Shown here: in pieces, positions 1 to 8,756 of the stretch
Position numbering within the stretch: position 1 is the stretch's first letter
How the letters are laid out: each line of letters opens with the position of its first letter
Assembly: GCF_028209885.1 (NCBI RefSeq)
Contig: NZ_JAQLEM010000006.1
Span: 1 to 64,000 of the forward strand
Length of the DNA: 64,000 nt
Origin: Collinsella aerofaciens
Lineage (GTDB): Bacteria; Actinomycetota; Coriobacteriia; Coriobacteriales; Coriobacteriaceae
Reading direction: 5' to 3'
Translations under genes and position numbers: made by a program
Notes under the pieces: model-generated
The model's input: only the letters and a program-made list of their open reading frames with translations
Told to the model about the DNA's origin: nothing
Databases searched by the model: none

Positions 1-23
1 GGAAAGCACATTAAGTGCTTTCC
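1..23. repeat. Perfect 9-bp hairpin at window edge
   Basis: GGAAAGCAC (1-9) and GTGCTTTCC (15-23) are exact reverse complements around a 5-nt loop. It could be a terminator stem for a gene outside the window, but only three T residues follow on the plus strand. The rest of 24-179 shows no gene, RNA or other recognisable element. Confidence 0.5.
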
Positions 24-179
24 TTTGCGTGCGGAACTCGCGACAAACTTAACCCGCGCCCGCCCGGCGAGTAAGCTGCGGAAACTCGGTCGGTCCAGAG
101 CAATATCGTGCGAACGGAATTCTGGCTGATGATCTGTTCGCGACAAAGACTCGATAGGTAGCCCCCTCTATGCCCTTTT

Positions 180-252
180 ATAAGTTGCGGTGAAATAGGG
201 ACTGAATTTGGGGTTGAACCGTTTAAACAGTCCCTATTTCACCGCAACTTAT
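180..252. repeat. Long inverted repeat with GGGACTG/CAGTCCC inner ends
   Basis: Arms 180-204 and 228-252 are perfect 25-bp reverse complements around a 23-nt loop. The inner ends of the arms read GGGACTG and CAGTCCC. It is non-coding and lies just beyond the fruA terminator. It resembles five or more other intergenic inverted repeats in this window that share a GGGAC/GTCCC signature, so it is probably a member of a dispersed REP- or MITE-like family. Confidence 0.75.
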
Positions 253-261
253 TTGGGGATG

Positions 262-298
262 AAAAAGGCAGAGGCCCTGGAGAGGGTCTCCGCCTTTG
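262..298 (-). terminator. Rho-independent terminator of fruA
   Basis: On the minus strand an AAAGGCGGAG..CCCT stem pairs with AGGG..CTCTGCCTTT around a 4-nt loop and is followed by a T run. It starts about 35 nt past the fruA stop. This implies that fruA is transcribed alone or as the last gene of its unit. Confidence 0.8.
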
Positions 299-332
299 TT
301 ACAGGGGGCGATGTTATTCGCGTACCGTGGAA

Positions 333-2312
333 TTAGACCAGGCGGGCGTTGATCGTCTTGGCGATCTCGGCGGCGTCGGTGGAACCCTTGACGGTGGCAC
401 GGAAGTCCTCGTCCATGAGCGCCTCGGCGACCTTGGACAAAATCTTGAGGTGCGTGGTGCCGGCCTGGGCACCGGGGATGAGCAGGGCAATAGCCACGTT
501 GACAGGAGCGCCGTCCATGGTGTCCCAACCGGTCACGCCGGACTCATCCTTGACGACGATCACGGCAGCCTCGGTAATGGCGTCGGACTTGGCATGCGGG
601 ATGGCGAAGCCCTCCATCATGCCCGTGGTGCCCTCGGCCTCGCGGGCCAGGAAAGCGTTCATCACGGCGTCGGCGTCGTTTGCGATACCGGCCTTGACGG
701 CTTGGTTGGAAACGAAGCTCAGAGCCTCGTCACGAGAAGCGAAGTCCTCGGCGACAAAGACATTCTCGACCTTCACGAAGTCGGCAGCCTCGGCCTTGGG
801 GGCCTCAACCGGCTTGGTTGCAGGAGCGGGCTTCTGGTTCTTCTCGAAGTCGTACTTCTTGAAAGCCACGAACAGGATGCCACCGGCCACGGCGCCGATG
901 AGGATCGCGAGGACCCACAGCGGACCGTTCTCGACAACGGACAGGACCAGGAAGCCGCCGTGAGGCGCCGGATCGTGAACGTTGAAGAAGATGGTCAAGA
1001 TGGAAGCGATGGAAGAACCGAGCATCATGATGGGCATAACGGGCCAGATGTTCTTGGTCATGAACGGAATGGCGCCCTCGGTGATGTGGGTGCAACCAAG
1101 GATGAGGTTGACGATACCGGCGTCATGATCCTCCTGGCTGAAGTACTTCTTGCCGACAACGACGGCGAAGGTGGTGATCAGCGGCGGAACGATGCAAGCG
1201 GCGGAGACGGCAGCCATGAAGTTGGTGCCGAAGTTGTAGGTCTCGGTGCCGACGCCAGCTTCGAGAGCGGTACCGAGCAGGAAGGTGCCAGTAGCATAAG
1301 CAGCCTTGTTGACCGGGCCGCCCATATCAAAGGCGCACATGCAGCCGATGGCCAGGCCAAGGATCACCGGACCGGAGTTACCGAGGCTCTGCAGGAAATC
1401 CATCATGCCCTGGTTAATGGCAGCCATGGGGCCGGAAATACCGAGCATGACCAGACCGACGATGGCGGTAGAGCACAGCGGATACAGGAAGATTGCCTTC
1501 AGGCCATTAAGGCTCGCAGGAATTTTAGAGAAAACCTTCTCGAGCAGCAGGATGACATAGCCAGCGAGGAAGCCGCCGACGATGCCGCCTAGGAAGCCAA
1601 AGCCCACACCTGCGCCACCGGCGTCGATCATGCCGGTATCGGCGTTAACAGGCAAGCCCTGGATGGCAATCATACCGGCGACGAAACCGGGGACGAGCGC
1701 CGGGCGCTTGCCGATGGACTCGGCGATGTAAGCGGAGAGCACCGGAACCATGAGGTTCATGGCGATACCGCCGATAATCTTGAGCATCGCGGCAAAGCTG
1801 TTGTAGTCGGCAGCCGTCGAATCAAAGGACGTGATGCCCCACAGGAACGAAATGGCGGTCAGAACACCACCGGCAACGACGAAGACCAGCATGTGGCTGA
1901 CGCCGTTCATGAGGTGCCTGTAGATGACGTGGCCGATGGACTCCTTCTCCTCGACCTCGTCCTCGACATCGGCGGCAGCGGCAACCGTGTCGTCGCCCTT
2001 GGCGGCGAGCGCGCGGTCGATCAGCTTACCAGCAGCCTCGACAGACAGGGCCTTGGAAACACCAACGGAAACCATGGGCTTACCGGCGAAACGCTCAGCC
2101 TGGACATCCTTATCGGCTGCGACGACGACGGCCTTGGCACCGGCGATCTCGCTCTTGGTGAGCTCGTTCTCGACACCGACCTGGCCATGAGTCTCGACCT
2201 TAATGGTCAGACCTCGCTCGGCAGCAGCCTTCTCCAGCGCCTCCTTCGCCATGAAGGTGTGTGCAATGCCGGTCGGGCAACCGGTCGCGGCGATGATGTC
2301 AAACTTAGCCAT
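333..2312 (-). CDS. fruA: PTS fructose-family permease, EIIB-EIIC-EIIA fusion
   Basis: This is a sugar phosphotransferase permease of 659 aa. The N-terminal EIIB-fru domain carries the phosphocysteine motif TGCPTGIAHT (Cys12). A hydrophobic EIIC domain spans about residues 110-460 with many glycine-rich membrane segments. A C-terminal EIIA domain (about 515-659) carries the phospho-His motif FAIPHAKS near residue 573. The domain order is B-C-A, unlike the A-B-C order of B. subtilis FruA. The start at 2312 is chosen because a GGAGGGACAC ribosome site precedes it and the conserved EIIB begins at once; an upstream in-frame start would add 24 unconserved residues. No 1-phosphofructokinase gene adjoins it, so fructose as the substrate is inferred from family only. 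The divergent RpiR gene is the likely regulator. Confidence 0.9.
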   Translation of the reverse strand: MAKFDIIAATGCPTGIAHTFMAKEALEKAAAERGLTIKVETHGQVGVENELTKSEIAGAKAVVVAADKDVQAERFAGKPMVSVGVSKALSVEAAGKLIDRALAAKGDDTVAAAADVEDEVEEKESIGHVIYRHLMNGVSHMLVFVVAGGVLTAISFLWGITSFDSTAADYNSFAAMLKIIGGIAMNLMVPVLSAYIAESIGKRPALVPGFVAGMIAIQGLPVNADTGMIDAGGAGVGFGFLGGIVGGFLAGYVILLLEKVFSKIPASLNGLKAIFLYPLCSTAIVGLVMLGISGPMAAINQGMMDFLQSLGNSGPVILGLAIGCMCAFDMGGPVNKAAYATGTFLLGTALEAGVGTETYNFGTNFMAAVSAACIVPPLITTFAVVVGKKYFSQEDHDAGIVNLILGCTHITEGAIPFMTKNIWPVMPIMMLGSSIASILTIFFNVHDPAPHGGFLVLSVVENGPLWVLAILIGAVAGGILFVAFKKYDFEKNQKPAPATKPVEAPKAEAADFVKVENVFVAEDFASRDEALSFVSNQAVKAGIANDADAVMNAFLAREAEGTTGMMEGFAIPHAKSDAITEAAVIVVKDESGVTGWDTMDGAPVNVAIALLIPGAQAGTTHLKILSKVAEALMDEDFRATVKGSTDAAEIAKTINARLV

Positions 2313-2584
2313 GTGTCCCTCCTTCTTGAGTACAGCGCCCGCGGGCGCTCCCCTACACGCGCTTCGATGCGCGTTTTTCCACACTTGAAAGATACCAACC
2401 TACCGTCCGCGTGAGAAGAGACAAGGCGCAATTCTCCGGTGAAAGGTTCTTTCATAACCGTAAACGGCAAGTGAAAGTTTACCATCAACACTTGAAACGG
2501 CAAGGTGTATCTTGTAATTGAAAATGCCCGTATACTATGGCATTGCAAATCAAGCTAGATTTTCATGCCAACCAGGAGCCATCC
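2313..2584. promoter_or_regulatory. Divergent control region between fruA and the RpiR regulator
   Basis: These 272 nt hold repeated TGAAAG hexamers: at 2386, 2472, and as a spaced palindrome TGAAAGGTTCTTTCA at 2440-2454. ACACTTGAAA occurs twice, at 2381-2390 and 2488-2497. A plausible minus-strand promoter for fruA is TTGCCG, 16 nt, TAAACT (about 2504-2477). TATACT at 2531-2536 could be the -10 of the regulator, without a good -35. The fruA leader also contains a 16-bp palindrome, AGCGCCCGCGGGCGCT, at 2334-2349. The hexamers are candidate RpiR operators; this is inference. Confidence 0.5.
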
Positions 2585-3442
2585 ATGACCGATAGTAGCA
2601 AGAGCGCACTTTCCCTCATTAGTACCCATCAGGGATACAGCGAGTCCGAGCAGCGCATTGTCGACTATATATTGGAGCACCAGTCCGAAGCGCCACGCCT
2701 CACGGCCGCTCAGCTCTCGCGCGCTGCCGCCACGTCCGAGGCGACCGTTTCGCGCTTCTGCCGCAAGCTGGGCTTTGGCAGCTTCCGCAGCTTTCAGTTT
2801 TCGTTGGCGAGGGATTTGGAAAGCCAGCGCAACGAGGGCCTGACCGACGAGGTCTCGCTCGATAATATGGAGCAGAGCCTAAAAAATATCCTCGCCGCCA
2901 AGGTGAGTGAGCTTAATGCGACCATCGACGGCATAGATCACGACACGTTGGCCGCAGTTGTACACGCGCTTAAGAATGCCGGCGTTATTGAGTTCGCCGC
3001 CGTGGGCAATACGAACGCGGTCGCGCTCGATGCGACGTTTAAGTTTTCGCAGCTGGGCCTGCGCTGCATGGCGAGCACCATTAGCGAGACATCAATCGGC
3101 TTTGCGCTCACGTTACGCCCGGGTGACGTCATCGTGCTAATCTCAAACTCTGGCAAATCGCGCCGACTGAATCGCATGGCAAAAGCGGCTCGCAACTGCG
3201 GCGCAACCGTAGTCGTCATCAGCAGCGATAGCAAGTCTCCACTTGCGCGCCTCGCCGACTACACCTTTAATACCGTCAATCACGAAGCGCTGCTGACAAC
3301 GGGTGACTTCGCGTTCTCCAAGATGAGCGCCACGATGATCATAGAGGTCGTCTACAACTTCCTGCTGCCCGAAATCGAGGACGCCCGAGAGCACATCAGC
3401 TACTATGAGGAACTCATCCAACCGGATAAGGTCGTGGAGTAA
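2585..3442 (+). CDS. MurR/RpiR-family transcriptional regulator (HTH + SIS)
   Basis: This 285-aa regulator has an N-terminal RpiR helix-turn-helix (about residues 1-80; LTAAQLSRAAATSEATVSRF is the recognition region). A C-terminal SIS sugar-phosphate-binding domain (about 110-250) contains VLISNSGKSRRLNRMAKAAR. RpiR proteins sense phosphosugars and control nearby sugar genes. It is divergent from fruA, so a phosphorylated product of that permease is the natural ligand to suspect. The ATG at 2585 follows an AGGAG site; an upstream start would add 16 residues not typical of the family. Confidence 0.88.
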   Translation: MTDSSKSALSLISTHQGYSESEQRIVDYILEHQSEAPRLTAAQLSRAAATSEATVSRFCRKLGFGSFRSFQFSLARDLESQRNEGLTDEVSLDNMEQSLKNILAAKVSELNATIDGIDHDTLAAVVHALKNAGVIEFAAVGNTNAVALDATFKFSQLGLRCMASTISETSIGFALTLRPGDVIVLISNSGKSRRLNRMAKAARNCGATVVVISSDSKSPLARLADYTFNTVNHEALLTTGDFAFSKMSATMIIEVVYNFLLPEIEDAREHISYYEELIQPDKVVE

Positions 3443-3450
3443 AACGCGAA

Positions 3451-3483
3451 GTGGGACAAAAAATTCAGTCTATTTTGTCCCAC
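3451..3483. repeat. GTGGGACAAAA inverted repeat between convergent genes
   Basis: GTGGGACAAAA (3451-3461) and TTTTGTCCCAC (3473-3483) pair perfectly around an 11-nt loop. It sits between the convergent stops of the RpiR gene and recN, and may act as a bidirectional terminator. An identical left arm occurs alone at 20399-20410, and the GGGAC core links it to the other dispersed inverted repeats here. Confidence 0.75.
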
Positions 3484-3501
3484 CAACACCGCTGATACGA
3501 C

Positions 3502-5130
3502 CTAACCTCGAGCTTCTTCAAGCATCTGCTTGGCATGCGCCAAGCTCGCCTCCGATTGATCGCCGCTCAACATGCGGGCGATCTCGGCGGTACGCGCTTC
3601 GCCGGTTACCTCGTCCAAATGCGTCTGGGGAACATCGCCCGGTTCCTTACTGACAACATAATGTTTGTCGGCCATGACCGCAACCTGCGCAAGATGCGTT
3701 ACGACGATGACCTGATGCGTAGCGGCGAGATCTGCCAGCACGCTCGCGAGGGCACGTGCGGTAGAGCCGCCGACACCCGCATCGACCTCATCGAACACGA
3801 GCGTATCGACACCGTCCGCGTTACCGAGGACAACCTTGCTTGCCAGCATGACGCGGCTGAGCTCGCCGCCCGACGCAATGCGGCGCAGGGGGCGCGGCGT
3901 CAAACCGGCACCGCTGCGGTATAGCAGCTCGTAGCTCGAAGGACCAGCGGGCGTCCACTCAGCACGAGGAAGATCGCGCGACTCCCAGACGAGCTCGGCG
4001 CCGCCCATCTCCAGGCGAGCCATCTGGCGGCCCACCTCATGGCAGAAGCGCGGGGCCGCCGTATTGCGGGCGCGCTTAAGTGCCTTGGCAGCGGCAAACA
4101 ACTCGCGCTCGGCGCTCCCGAGTGCCTCACGCGCCTTTTTGATCTGTTCATCGCCATCATCGACCAGGGACAGCAGCTCTTGCGAGCGATCGCGCATGGC
4201 AAAAACATCGTCCATGGTGGGACCCCACTGACGCAACAGGCCCTTGAGGTCGGAATACCGCTCACGCATGCGAGCGAGCTCGCGCGGGTCGAAGGCGACG
4301 CCATCGCGATAGGCACGAAGCTCGTTCGCGCAATCCTCAAGGGAAATACAGGCATCCGAAAGCGCATCGGCAATATCGCCCAGTTTGCGATCGACGGAAG
4401 CCATGCGGGAAAGTTCTGCCACGGCGCTGTTCACGGCATCGAGCGCTCCCCCTTCGGCGGCAAGCGATGCATGAGCATCATTGGCCGTGGCAACGAGCAC
4501 CTCGGCATGTTCAGAGCGCGGCAGCAGTTCCTCGAGTTCCTCATACTCGCCCGGCTTGGGGTCGACCTCGGCGATGCGCTCAAGGGCAAAACGCGCCTCC
4601 TCGACGCGGCTCCCCTGCGCACGCGAGGCCTCTTCGACACGTCGAACCTCCTTGGCGGCAGCGCGCGATGCCTTAAAGCAGGCGCGGTAGTGCTCGAGCG
4701 CCTCGAGCGCAGAGCGCCCCGCCCATGCATCGACCATCGCAACGTGATGCGCCGGGTCGAGCAAGCGCTGGTGCTCGTGCTGGCCGCACAGATCCATCAT
4801 CACGCCAACGCGCTCCGAAAGCTCGCGCACGCTGGCGATGCGGCCGTCAATCTTCACGCGGCTGCGGCCCTCGGCAGAAAGGCTGCGCTGGACCGTGAAG
4901 CCCTCCGTGTCGTGCGGGCCGTCAAACAGGCGTGCCTCGACGCTCGCGAGCGCCTCGCCCTCGCGCACCGTCGACGAATCCGCGCGCTCGCCCAAAATAA
5001 GTTTGAGGGCCGAGAGCAGCGCGGTCTTGCCGGCACCGGTCTCGCCGGTCAGGACAGTCAGGCCGGCACTCGGCACCAACGTCGCCTCGCGAATGAGTGC
5101 AATGTTAGAAACCTGCAGCTCATCGATCAT
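3502..5130 (-). CDS. recN: DNA repair protein RecN
   Basis: RecN is an SMC-like ATPase that acts early at DNA double-strand breaks. The 542-aa protein has the usual family length. An N-terminal Walker A GETGAGKT lies at about residues 29-36. A long alpha-helical coiled-coil middle (about 150-370) follows. The C-terminal ABC half has a signature-like IASGGELSRVML and Walker B VFDEVDAGVGG at about 445-455. It overlaps the nadK stop by 11 nt, in the conserved order xseB-tlyA-nadK-recN, so it is the last gene of that operon. Confidence 0.95.
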   Translation of the reverse strand: MIDELQVSNIALIREATLVPSAGLTVLTGETGAGKTALLSALKLILGERADSSTVREGEALASVEARLFDGPHDTEGFTVQRSLSAEGRSRVKIDGRIASVRELSERVGVMMDLCGQHEHQRLLDPAHHVAMVDAWAGRSALEALEHYRACFKASRAAAKEVRRVEEASRAQGSRVEEARFALERIAEVDPKPGEYEELEELLPRSEHAEVLVATANDAHASLAAEGGALDAVNSAVAELSRMASVDRKLGDIADALSDACISLEDCANELRAYRDGVAFDPRELARMRERYSDLKGLLRQWGPTMDDVFAMRDRSQELLSLVDDGDEQIKKAREALGSAERELFAAAKALKRARNTAAPRFCHEVGRQMARLEMGGAELVWESRDLPRAEWTPAGPSSYELLYRSGAGLTPRPLRRIASGGELSRVMLASKVVLGNADGVDTLVFDEVDAGVGGSTARALASVLADLAATHQVIVVTHLAQVAVMADKHYVVSKEPGDVPQTHLDEVTGEARTAEIARMLSGDQSEASLAHAKQMLEEARG

Positions 5131-5980
5131 GACGGACTCCGTAGAATACGCGGCTCACCGAGTTATAGAAGCTCTCGGGGCCGTAATCGAGAAGCAGCAC
5201 ATCTCCGGGCCCGCGGCGCACCGCCACGCTCTCAACGGTGCCATCGCAGGTAATAAACTGTCCATCGATAGCGATTGCCGGAACACTCGGACGGTCATCA
5301 GACATAAAGATTTCGACGACATCACTCGGCGAAGTCAAGAAGGCACGGGCCTGAATGGTGTGCGGTGCAATGGGTACGCAGACCATGCCCGTATAGTCGG
5401 GGCTCACGATGGGGCCGCCGGCACTGAGCGCGTAACCCGTAGAACCAGTCGCCGTGGACACGACCACGCCGTCGCCACGCAGTCGGTCGATATGGTGGCC
5501 CGACACCGTGATGTCGAACTCGACCATATCGGACAGCGGACCGCGGGTAAGCGCCATGTCGTTGAGGGCGAAGGTGCGCACGACATCCTTCGTACCGTCT
5601 TCGCGCACGGACACGATATCCGCGGCGATGGTGGCGCGACGGCTCACGTGCAGCTCGCCGGAAAGGGCGTCGCTCACGACCTGCAGAATGTCGCGCTCCT
5701 CGGGGCTCGCAGCAGTTAAAAAGCCCAGGTGACCATAGGAAAGACCGAGGATAGGAATCTCGCGATGGTTGAGGATGCGGGCAGCGCGCAGCAACGTACC
5801 GTCACCGCCGAGCGTAATGACCAGATCGGAGCCGTCAATATCAGGCGTGCTTTGAATCTTCGATCGCTGGTCGGCAGCCCATGCGACCTCATAGCCCTGG
5901 CGCGTCAGCCAAAGCTCGAGCATCAGGCCGCTCTCGACCGCCTCTTGCTTGTAGTAATTGGGAACCAGAAAGACCTTCAT
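5120..5980 (-). CDS. nadK: NAD kinase
   Basis: NadK phosphorylates NAD to NADP in the cytosol. The 286-aa protein has the diagnostic GGDGT motif at about residues 58-62 followed by LLRAAR, the NDMALTRG segment, and the glycine-rich ATGSTGYALSAGGPI loop. It overlaps both tlyA (4 nt) and recN (11 nt), indicating translational coupling within one transcript. Confidence 0.95.
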   Translation of the reverse strand: MKVFLVPNYYKQEAVESGLMLELWLTRQGYEVAWAADQRSKIQSTPDIDGSDLVITLGGDGTLLRAARILNHREIPILGLSYGHLGFLTAASPEERDILQVVSDALSGELHVSRRATIAADIVSVREDGTKDVVRTFALNDMALTRGPLSDMVEFDITVSGHHIDRLRGDGVVVSTATGSTGYALSAGGPIVSPDYTGMVCVPIAPHTIQARAFLTSPSDVVEIFMSDDRPSVPAIAIDGQFITCDGTVESVAVRRGPGDVLLLDYGPESFYNSVSRVFYGVRHDR

Positions 5981-6789
5981 AGCGTTGCAGCTTTCTCGCT
6001 CAAAACCGATACCTGGGATTGCAGCACGTCTTGCGAGCGGTCGCCAGATTCAAATCTCGTGCCGTACAGGAAAAACTCAACGTTGCCCTTGGCACCATGA
6101 ATGGGCGACACGCACACATCGACCGGGAACAGCCCCTTGGCAGCAAAGAGCTCAACCGCCGCCACGAGCGTATCGCGGCGCACGGCGGGATCGGTCACAA
6201 TGCCGCCCTCGCCCACCAGCGCAGCCGGCGCCTCAAACTGGGGCTTTACGAGCGTGCAAAAAGAACCTGTAGGCGCCAGGCACGCCAGCACCGCATCGAT
6301 AATGTTCGCGATGCTGGTAAACGAGACATCACACACAGCCAGGTCGATGGCACCGGCATAGCCAAGCTCGGGCAGCTGCGTCACGTTGGTGCGCTCATGC
6401 AGCGTCACGCGATCGTCCTGACGCAACGACCAATCGAATTGGGCGCGACCCACGTCCACCGAGACAACGGTCGAAGCCCCGCGCTTGAGCAGACAATCGG
6501 TAAAGCCGCCGGTAGAGCAGCCCACATCCAGACAGGCAAGGCCCGTCGGATTGATGTCAAAAGCATCAAGCGCGCCTTCGAGCTTAAGACCGCCGCGGCC
6601 AACATAGGGAATACGGCCCTTCACGTGCAGGGGCAAACCGGGCGTCACCTTAAGGCCCGGGGAGGTCAAACGCTCGCCACCACTCGAGACCAAGCCGGCC
6701 ATAAGAGTGCGAAGGGCATCCGCGCGATCGGCGCAGATGCCCTGTGAAATCAGTTCGTCATCGAGACGCACACGTTTCATGAATGCCAT
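5977..6789 (-). CDS. tlyA: TlyA-family rRNA 2'-O-methyltransferase
   Basis: TlyA enzymes methylate the 2'-O of cytidines in 16S and 23S rRNA; the old name haemolysin A is misleading. The protein (about 270 aa) has an N-terminal S4 RNA-binding domain starting RVRLDDELISQG, a linker with YVGRGGLKLEGAL, and an FtsJ-like methyltransferase domain with SAM motif CLDVGCSTGGFTD. The start is uncertain: ATG at 6789 or 6780, or TTG at 6792, all with weak ribosome sites. The stop overlaps the nadK start. Confidence 0.92.
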   Translation of the reverse strand: MAFMKRVRLDDELISQGICADRADALRTLMAGLVSSGGERLTSPGLKVTPGLPLHVKGRIPYVGRGGLKLEGALDAFDINPTGLACLDVGCSTGGFTDCLLKRGASTVVSVDVGRAQFDWSLRQDDRVTLHERTNVTQLPELGYAGAIDLAVCDVSFTSIANIIDAVLACLAPTGSFCTLVKPQFEAPAALVGEGGIVTDPAVRRDTLVAAVELFAAKGLFPVDVCVSPIHGAKGNVEFFLYGTRFESGDRSQDVLQSQVSVLSEKAATL

Positions 6790-6815
6790 CAACCATTCGT
6801 ATCCGGAGATGCGGC

Positions 6816-7055
6816 CTAGCTATCCTGGGATTCGTTTGCCGCATCCTCATCGTATTCCTGCTCGAGCTTGTCGGCCTCACGCGGCGTCAGCTCAAACTTG
6901 TCGACCATATCGACCGCGCGGGAGCCAAGCTCAATCGCTTCGTCAAACAGATCGAGCGAACGCTCCAAGGAGGTATCCTTGGAGCGAACGGTAGCGATGA
7001 TCTGGTCCAAGCGGTCCGAGATCTCGTCGAAGTTGCGGACGGAACCCTCTGGCAT
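6816..7055 (-). CDS. xseB: Exodeoxyribonuclease VII small subunit
   Basis: This is a 79-aa helical protein of the XseB family; FDEISDRLDQIIATVRSKDT and LERSLDLFDEAIEL match the family core. With XseA it forms the nuclease that degrades single-stranded DNA to oligonucleotides. The partner xseA is not in this window. The gene lies 2 nt past the nusB stop and 27 nt before tlyA. Confidence 0.88.
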   Translation of the reverse strand: MPEGSVRNFDEISDRLDQIIATVRSKDTSLERSLDLFDEAIELGSRAVDMVDKFELTPREADKLEQEYDEDAANESQDS

Positions 7056-7057
7056 GG

Positions 7058-7642
7058 CTACTCCTCAACGGAGTCGACAACAGCCTCGGCGGCGTCCGAA
7101 TCCTCGGCCAGCACGCCAGCCTCAGCCTGGGCAACCGCAACCTTGGCGGCCGCCTCGGCAGCCTGGGCCTCCTCGCGAGCGCGATCCTCGGCCAGCAGCT
7201 CCTGGTAAAGGTCCTCGCCCGGCAGCTCCTCGCTGCGAGCAATCTTACCCAGCACGCCGTTGACGAACGACGCGGACTGGTCGGTGCCATAGGCCTTGGC
7301 AAGCTCGACGGCCTCGTTGATCACGATGGCGTCCGAGACCTCCTCATCGGTGAGGAAACGCATCTCGTAAACGGCGATACGCAGCAGATTGCGGTCGGCG
7401 CCGGGCATGCGCATAAGATCCCAGTTCTTGGCAACGGAGCGCAGAGCGCAGTCGATGCGGTCGATATGCTCGTAGGCGCCGCGGCAAAGCTCAAGCGCAT
7501 AGGGGTCGAGGGGACCCTTAGAGATCAGGAAATCACCCTCGAGGACGCGCTCGAGCGGGCTGTCCGTGGCCTCGGCCTGGAACAGCAGCTGCAGCGCCTG
7601 ACTGCGGGCAAGCGTACGCCCGCGATAAACCTTAAGGCTCAA
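7058..7642 (-). CDS. nusB: Transcription antitermination protein NusB
   Basis: NusB binds boxA RNA with NusE in rRNA antitermination. Its all-helical core is recognisable from ARSQALQLLFQAE near the N-terminus to DAIVINEAVELAKAYG and FVNGVLGKIA. The protein is 194 aa, longer than the usual 130-150, because about 50 extra Ala/Glu-rich acidic residues follow the core. The asp23-like gene lies 3 nt upstream and xseB 2 nt downstream. Confidence 0.93.
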   Translation of the reverse strand: MSLKVYRGRTLARSQALQLLFQAEATDSPLERVLEGDFLISKGPLDPYALELCRGAYEHIDRIDCALRSVAKNWDLMRMPGADRNLLRIAVYEMRFLTDEEVSDAIVINEAVELAKAYGTDQSASFVNGVLGKIARSEELPGEDLYQELLAEDRAREEAQAAEAAAKVAVAQAEAGVLAEDSDAAEAVVDSVEE

Positions 7643-7645
7643 AGG

Positions 7646-8008
7646 TTACTCCTTGGGGAAAACGAGGCCGTCGATGCAAACGTCAACGCGCTCGACCTCA
7701 ACGCCAACCTGGGCATCGATGGCGGCGACCACTGCGGCGCGAACGGCCTCGGCGAGTTTCTTGAACGGATAGCCAAAGAACACCACGACACGCACGGTGA
7801 GCGCGAGCTTGTCGCCGACGACCTCGGCCTCGACCGCCGGCTCGGAAGCCGGGGCCTTGGACGAGAGCATCATGGAGACAAGGTTGGTGGCAAGGTCCTT
7901 GACGCCAACGGAGGCGATGCCCTCGACATCGGACACGGCGCGCGAGACGATGGCGGTCAGAACATCGGGCGAAATGCCGATACCGTCAATCTTGATTTCC
8001 TGGGGCAT
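7646..8008 (-). CDS. Asp23/Gls24 family protein
   Basis: This 120-aa protein of the Asp23 (DUF322) family begins with an ISPDVLTAIVSRAVSDVEGI core and ends with a beta-alpha half including FKKLAEAVRAAVVAAI. Family members are envelope-stress or cell-surface-associated proteins of unclear biochemistry. It sits between efp and nusB, a common position. A second family member lies at 53702-54058, next to fakA. Confidence 0.85.
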   Translation of the reverse strand: MPQEIKIDGIGISPDVLTAIVSRAVSDVEGIASVGVKDLATNLVSMMLSSKAPASEPAVEAEVVGDKLALTVRVVVFFGYPFKKLAEAVRAAVVAAIDAQVGVEVERVDVCIDGLVFPKE

Positions 8009-8032
8009 GAGTCCTCCTAGAAGAGTTGGTTG

Positions 8033-8596
8033 CTAGACGCGGGAGACGAACTTGCCGTCGCGGGTGTCAACCTTGATGACCTCGCCCTCGTTGAGGTACA
8101 TGGGGACCTGGATGACAGCGCCGGTATCGATCGTGGCCGGCTTGGTGGAACCCTGGACGGTGTCGCCCTTAAAGCCCGGGTCGGTCTGGACGATGGTGGT
8201 CTCGATGAACATCGGCGGGGTCACGCCCATGAGCTCATCGTCGGCGAAGAGCAGCTGGCAGACGTCGTTCTCGCGCAGCCACTTGGAGTTCTCGCCCACC
8301 ATGTCCTCGGGAACGGGAACCTGCTCATAGGACTCGTTGTCCATGAAGATGTAGTCGGTGCCATCGTTGTAGAGGTACTGGAACTCACGGGTGGTGAGCA
8401 TGACGCTCTCGAACTTGGTGCCGGCGTTGCAGGTGTTCTCGACGACGCGGCCGCTCTTGATGTCGCGGGTCTTGTAGCGCACAAACGCGCCGCCCTTGCC
8501 CGGCTTGACATGCTGGAACTCGACGATGGTGTAGACCTTGTCCTTGATGCGGAGACCGAGGCCGTTCTTGAAGTCGGCGGTAGAAATGGTAGGCAT
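8033..8596 (-). CDS. efp: Elongation factor P
   Basis: EF-P enters the ribosomal E site and relieves stalling at polyproline. The protein is 187 aa, the normal length. The domain I tip loop reads KPGKGGAFVR, with Lys34 at the position modified in some bacteria. No EpmA/EpmB-type modification gene is in the window. The start at 8596 follows an AAGAAAGG ribosome site; the open frame extends 11 codons further upstream without conservation. Confidence 0.96.
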   Translation of the reverse strand: MPTISTADFKNGLGLRIKDKVYTIVEFQHVKPGKGGAFVRYKTRDIKSGRVVENTCNAGTKFESVMLTTREFQYLYNDGTDYIFMDNESYEQVPVPEDMVGENSKWLRENDVCQLLFADDELMGVTPPMFIETTIVQTDPGFKGDTVQGSTKPATIDTGAVIQVPMYLNEGEVIKVDTRDGKFVSRV

Positions 8597-8689
8597 AGCG
8601 ACCTTTCTTGTTATGGGCAGAACGCACAAGCGTCCAAATTACATACGACAGAAATTATACACTTGCAGACGGCGCCTGCAGCGAGCGCA

Positions 8690-8733
8690 TAAAAAGAGAA
8701 CGCGGGGCGTCCGAATCGATCCGAACGCCCCGC
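8690..8733 (-). terminator. Terminator downstream of the M24 peptidase
   Basis: On the minus strand GCGGGGCGTTCG (8733-8722) pairs with CGGACGCCCCGC (8713-8702), with one G-U pair, followed by TTCTCTTTTTATG. It lies 23 nt past the peptidase stop and before efp, so efp transcripts probably need their own promoter or read-through. Confidence 0.75.
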
Positions 8734-8756
8734 CCCAAACTATCTACCGAAGTAGA

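Noticed and set aside
24..179. Possible truncated gene at the left edge
   Set aside because: No frame shows a recognisable domain or start signal; only a 10-bp direct repeat TCGCGACAAA (at about 38 and 138) was noticed, which is too short to interpret.
327..1592. Long plus-strand open frame of 421 codons
   Set aside because: It is the antisense shadow of fruA, with composition expected from reading GC-rich DNA backwards, no ribosome site and no recognisable domain.
2334..2349. 16-bp palindrome in the fruA leader as a terminator
   Set aside because: It has no loop or T tract; it is mentioned only as a possible protein-binding site.
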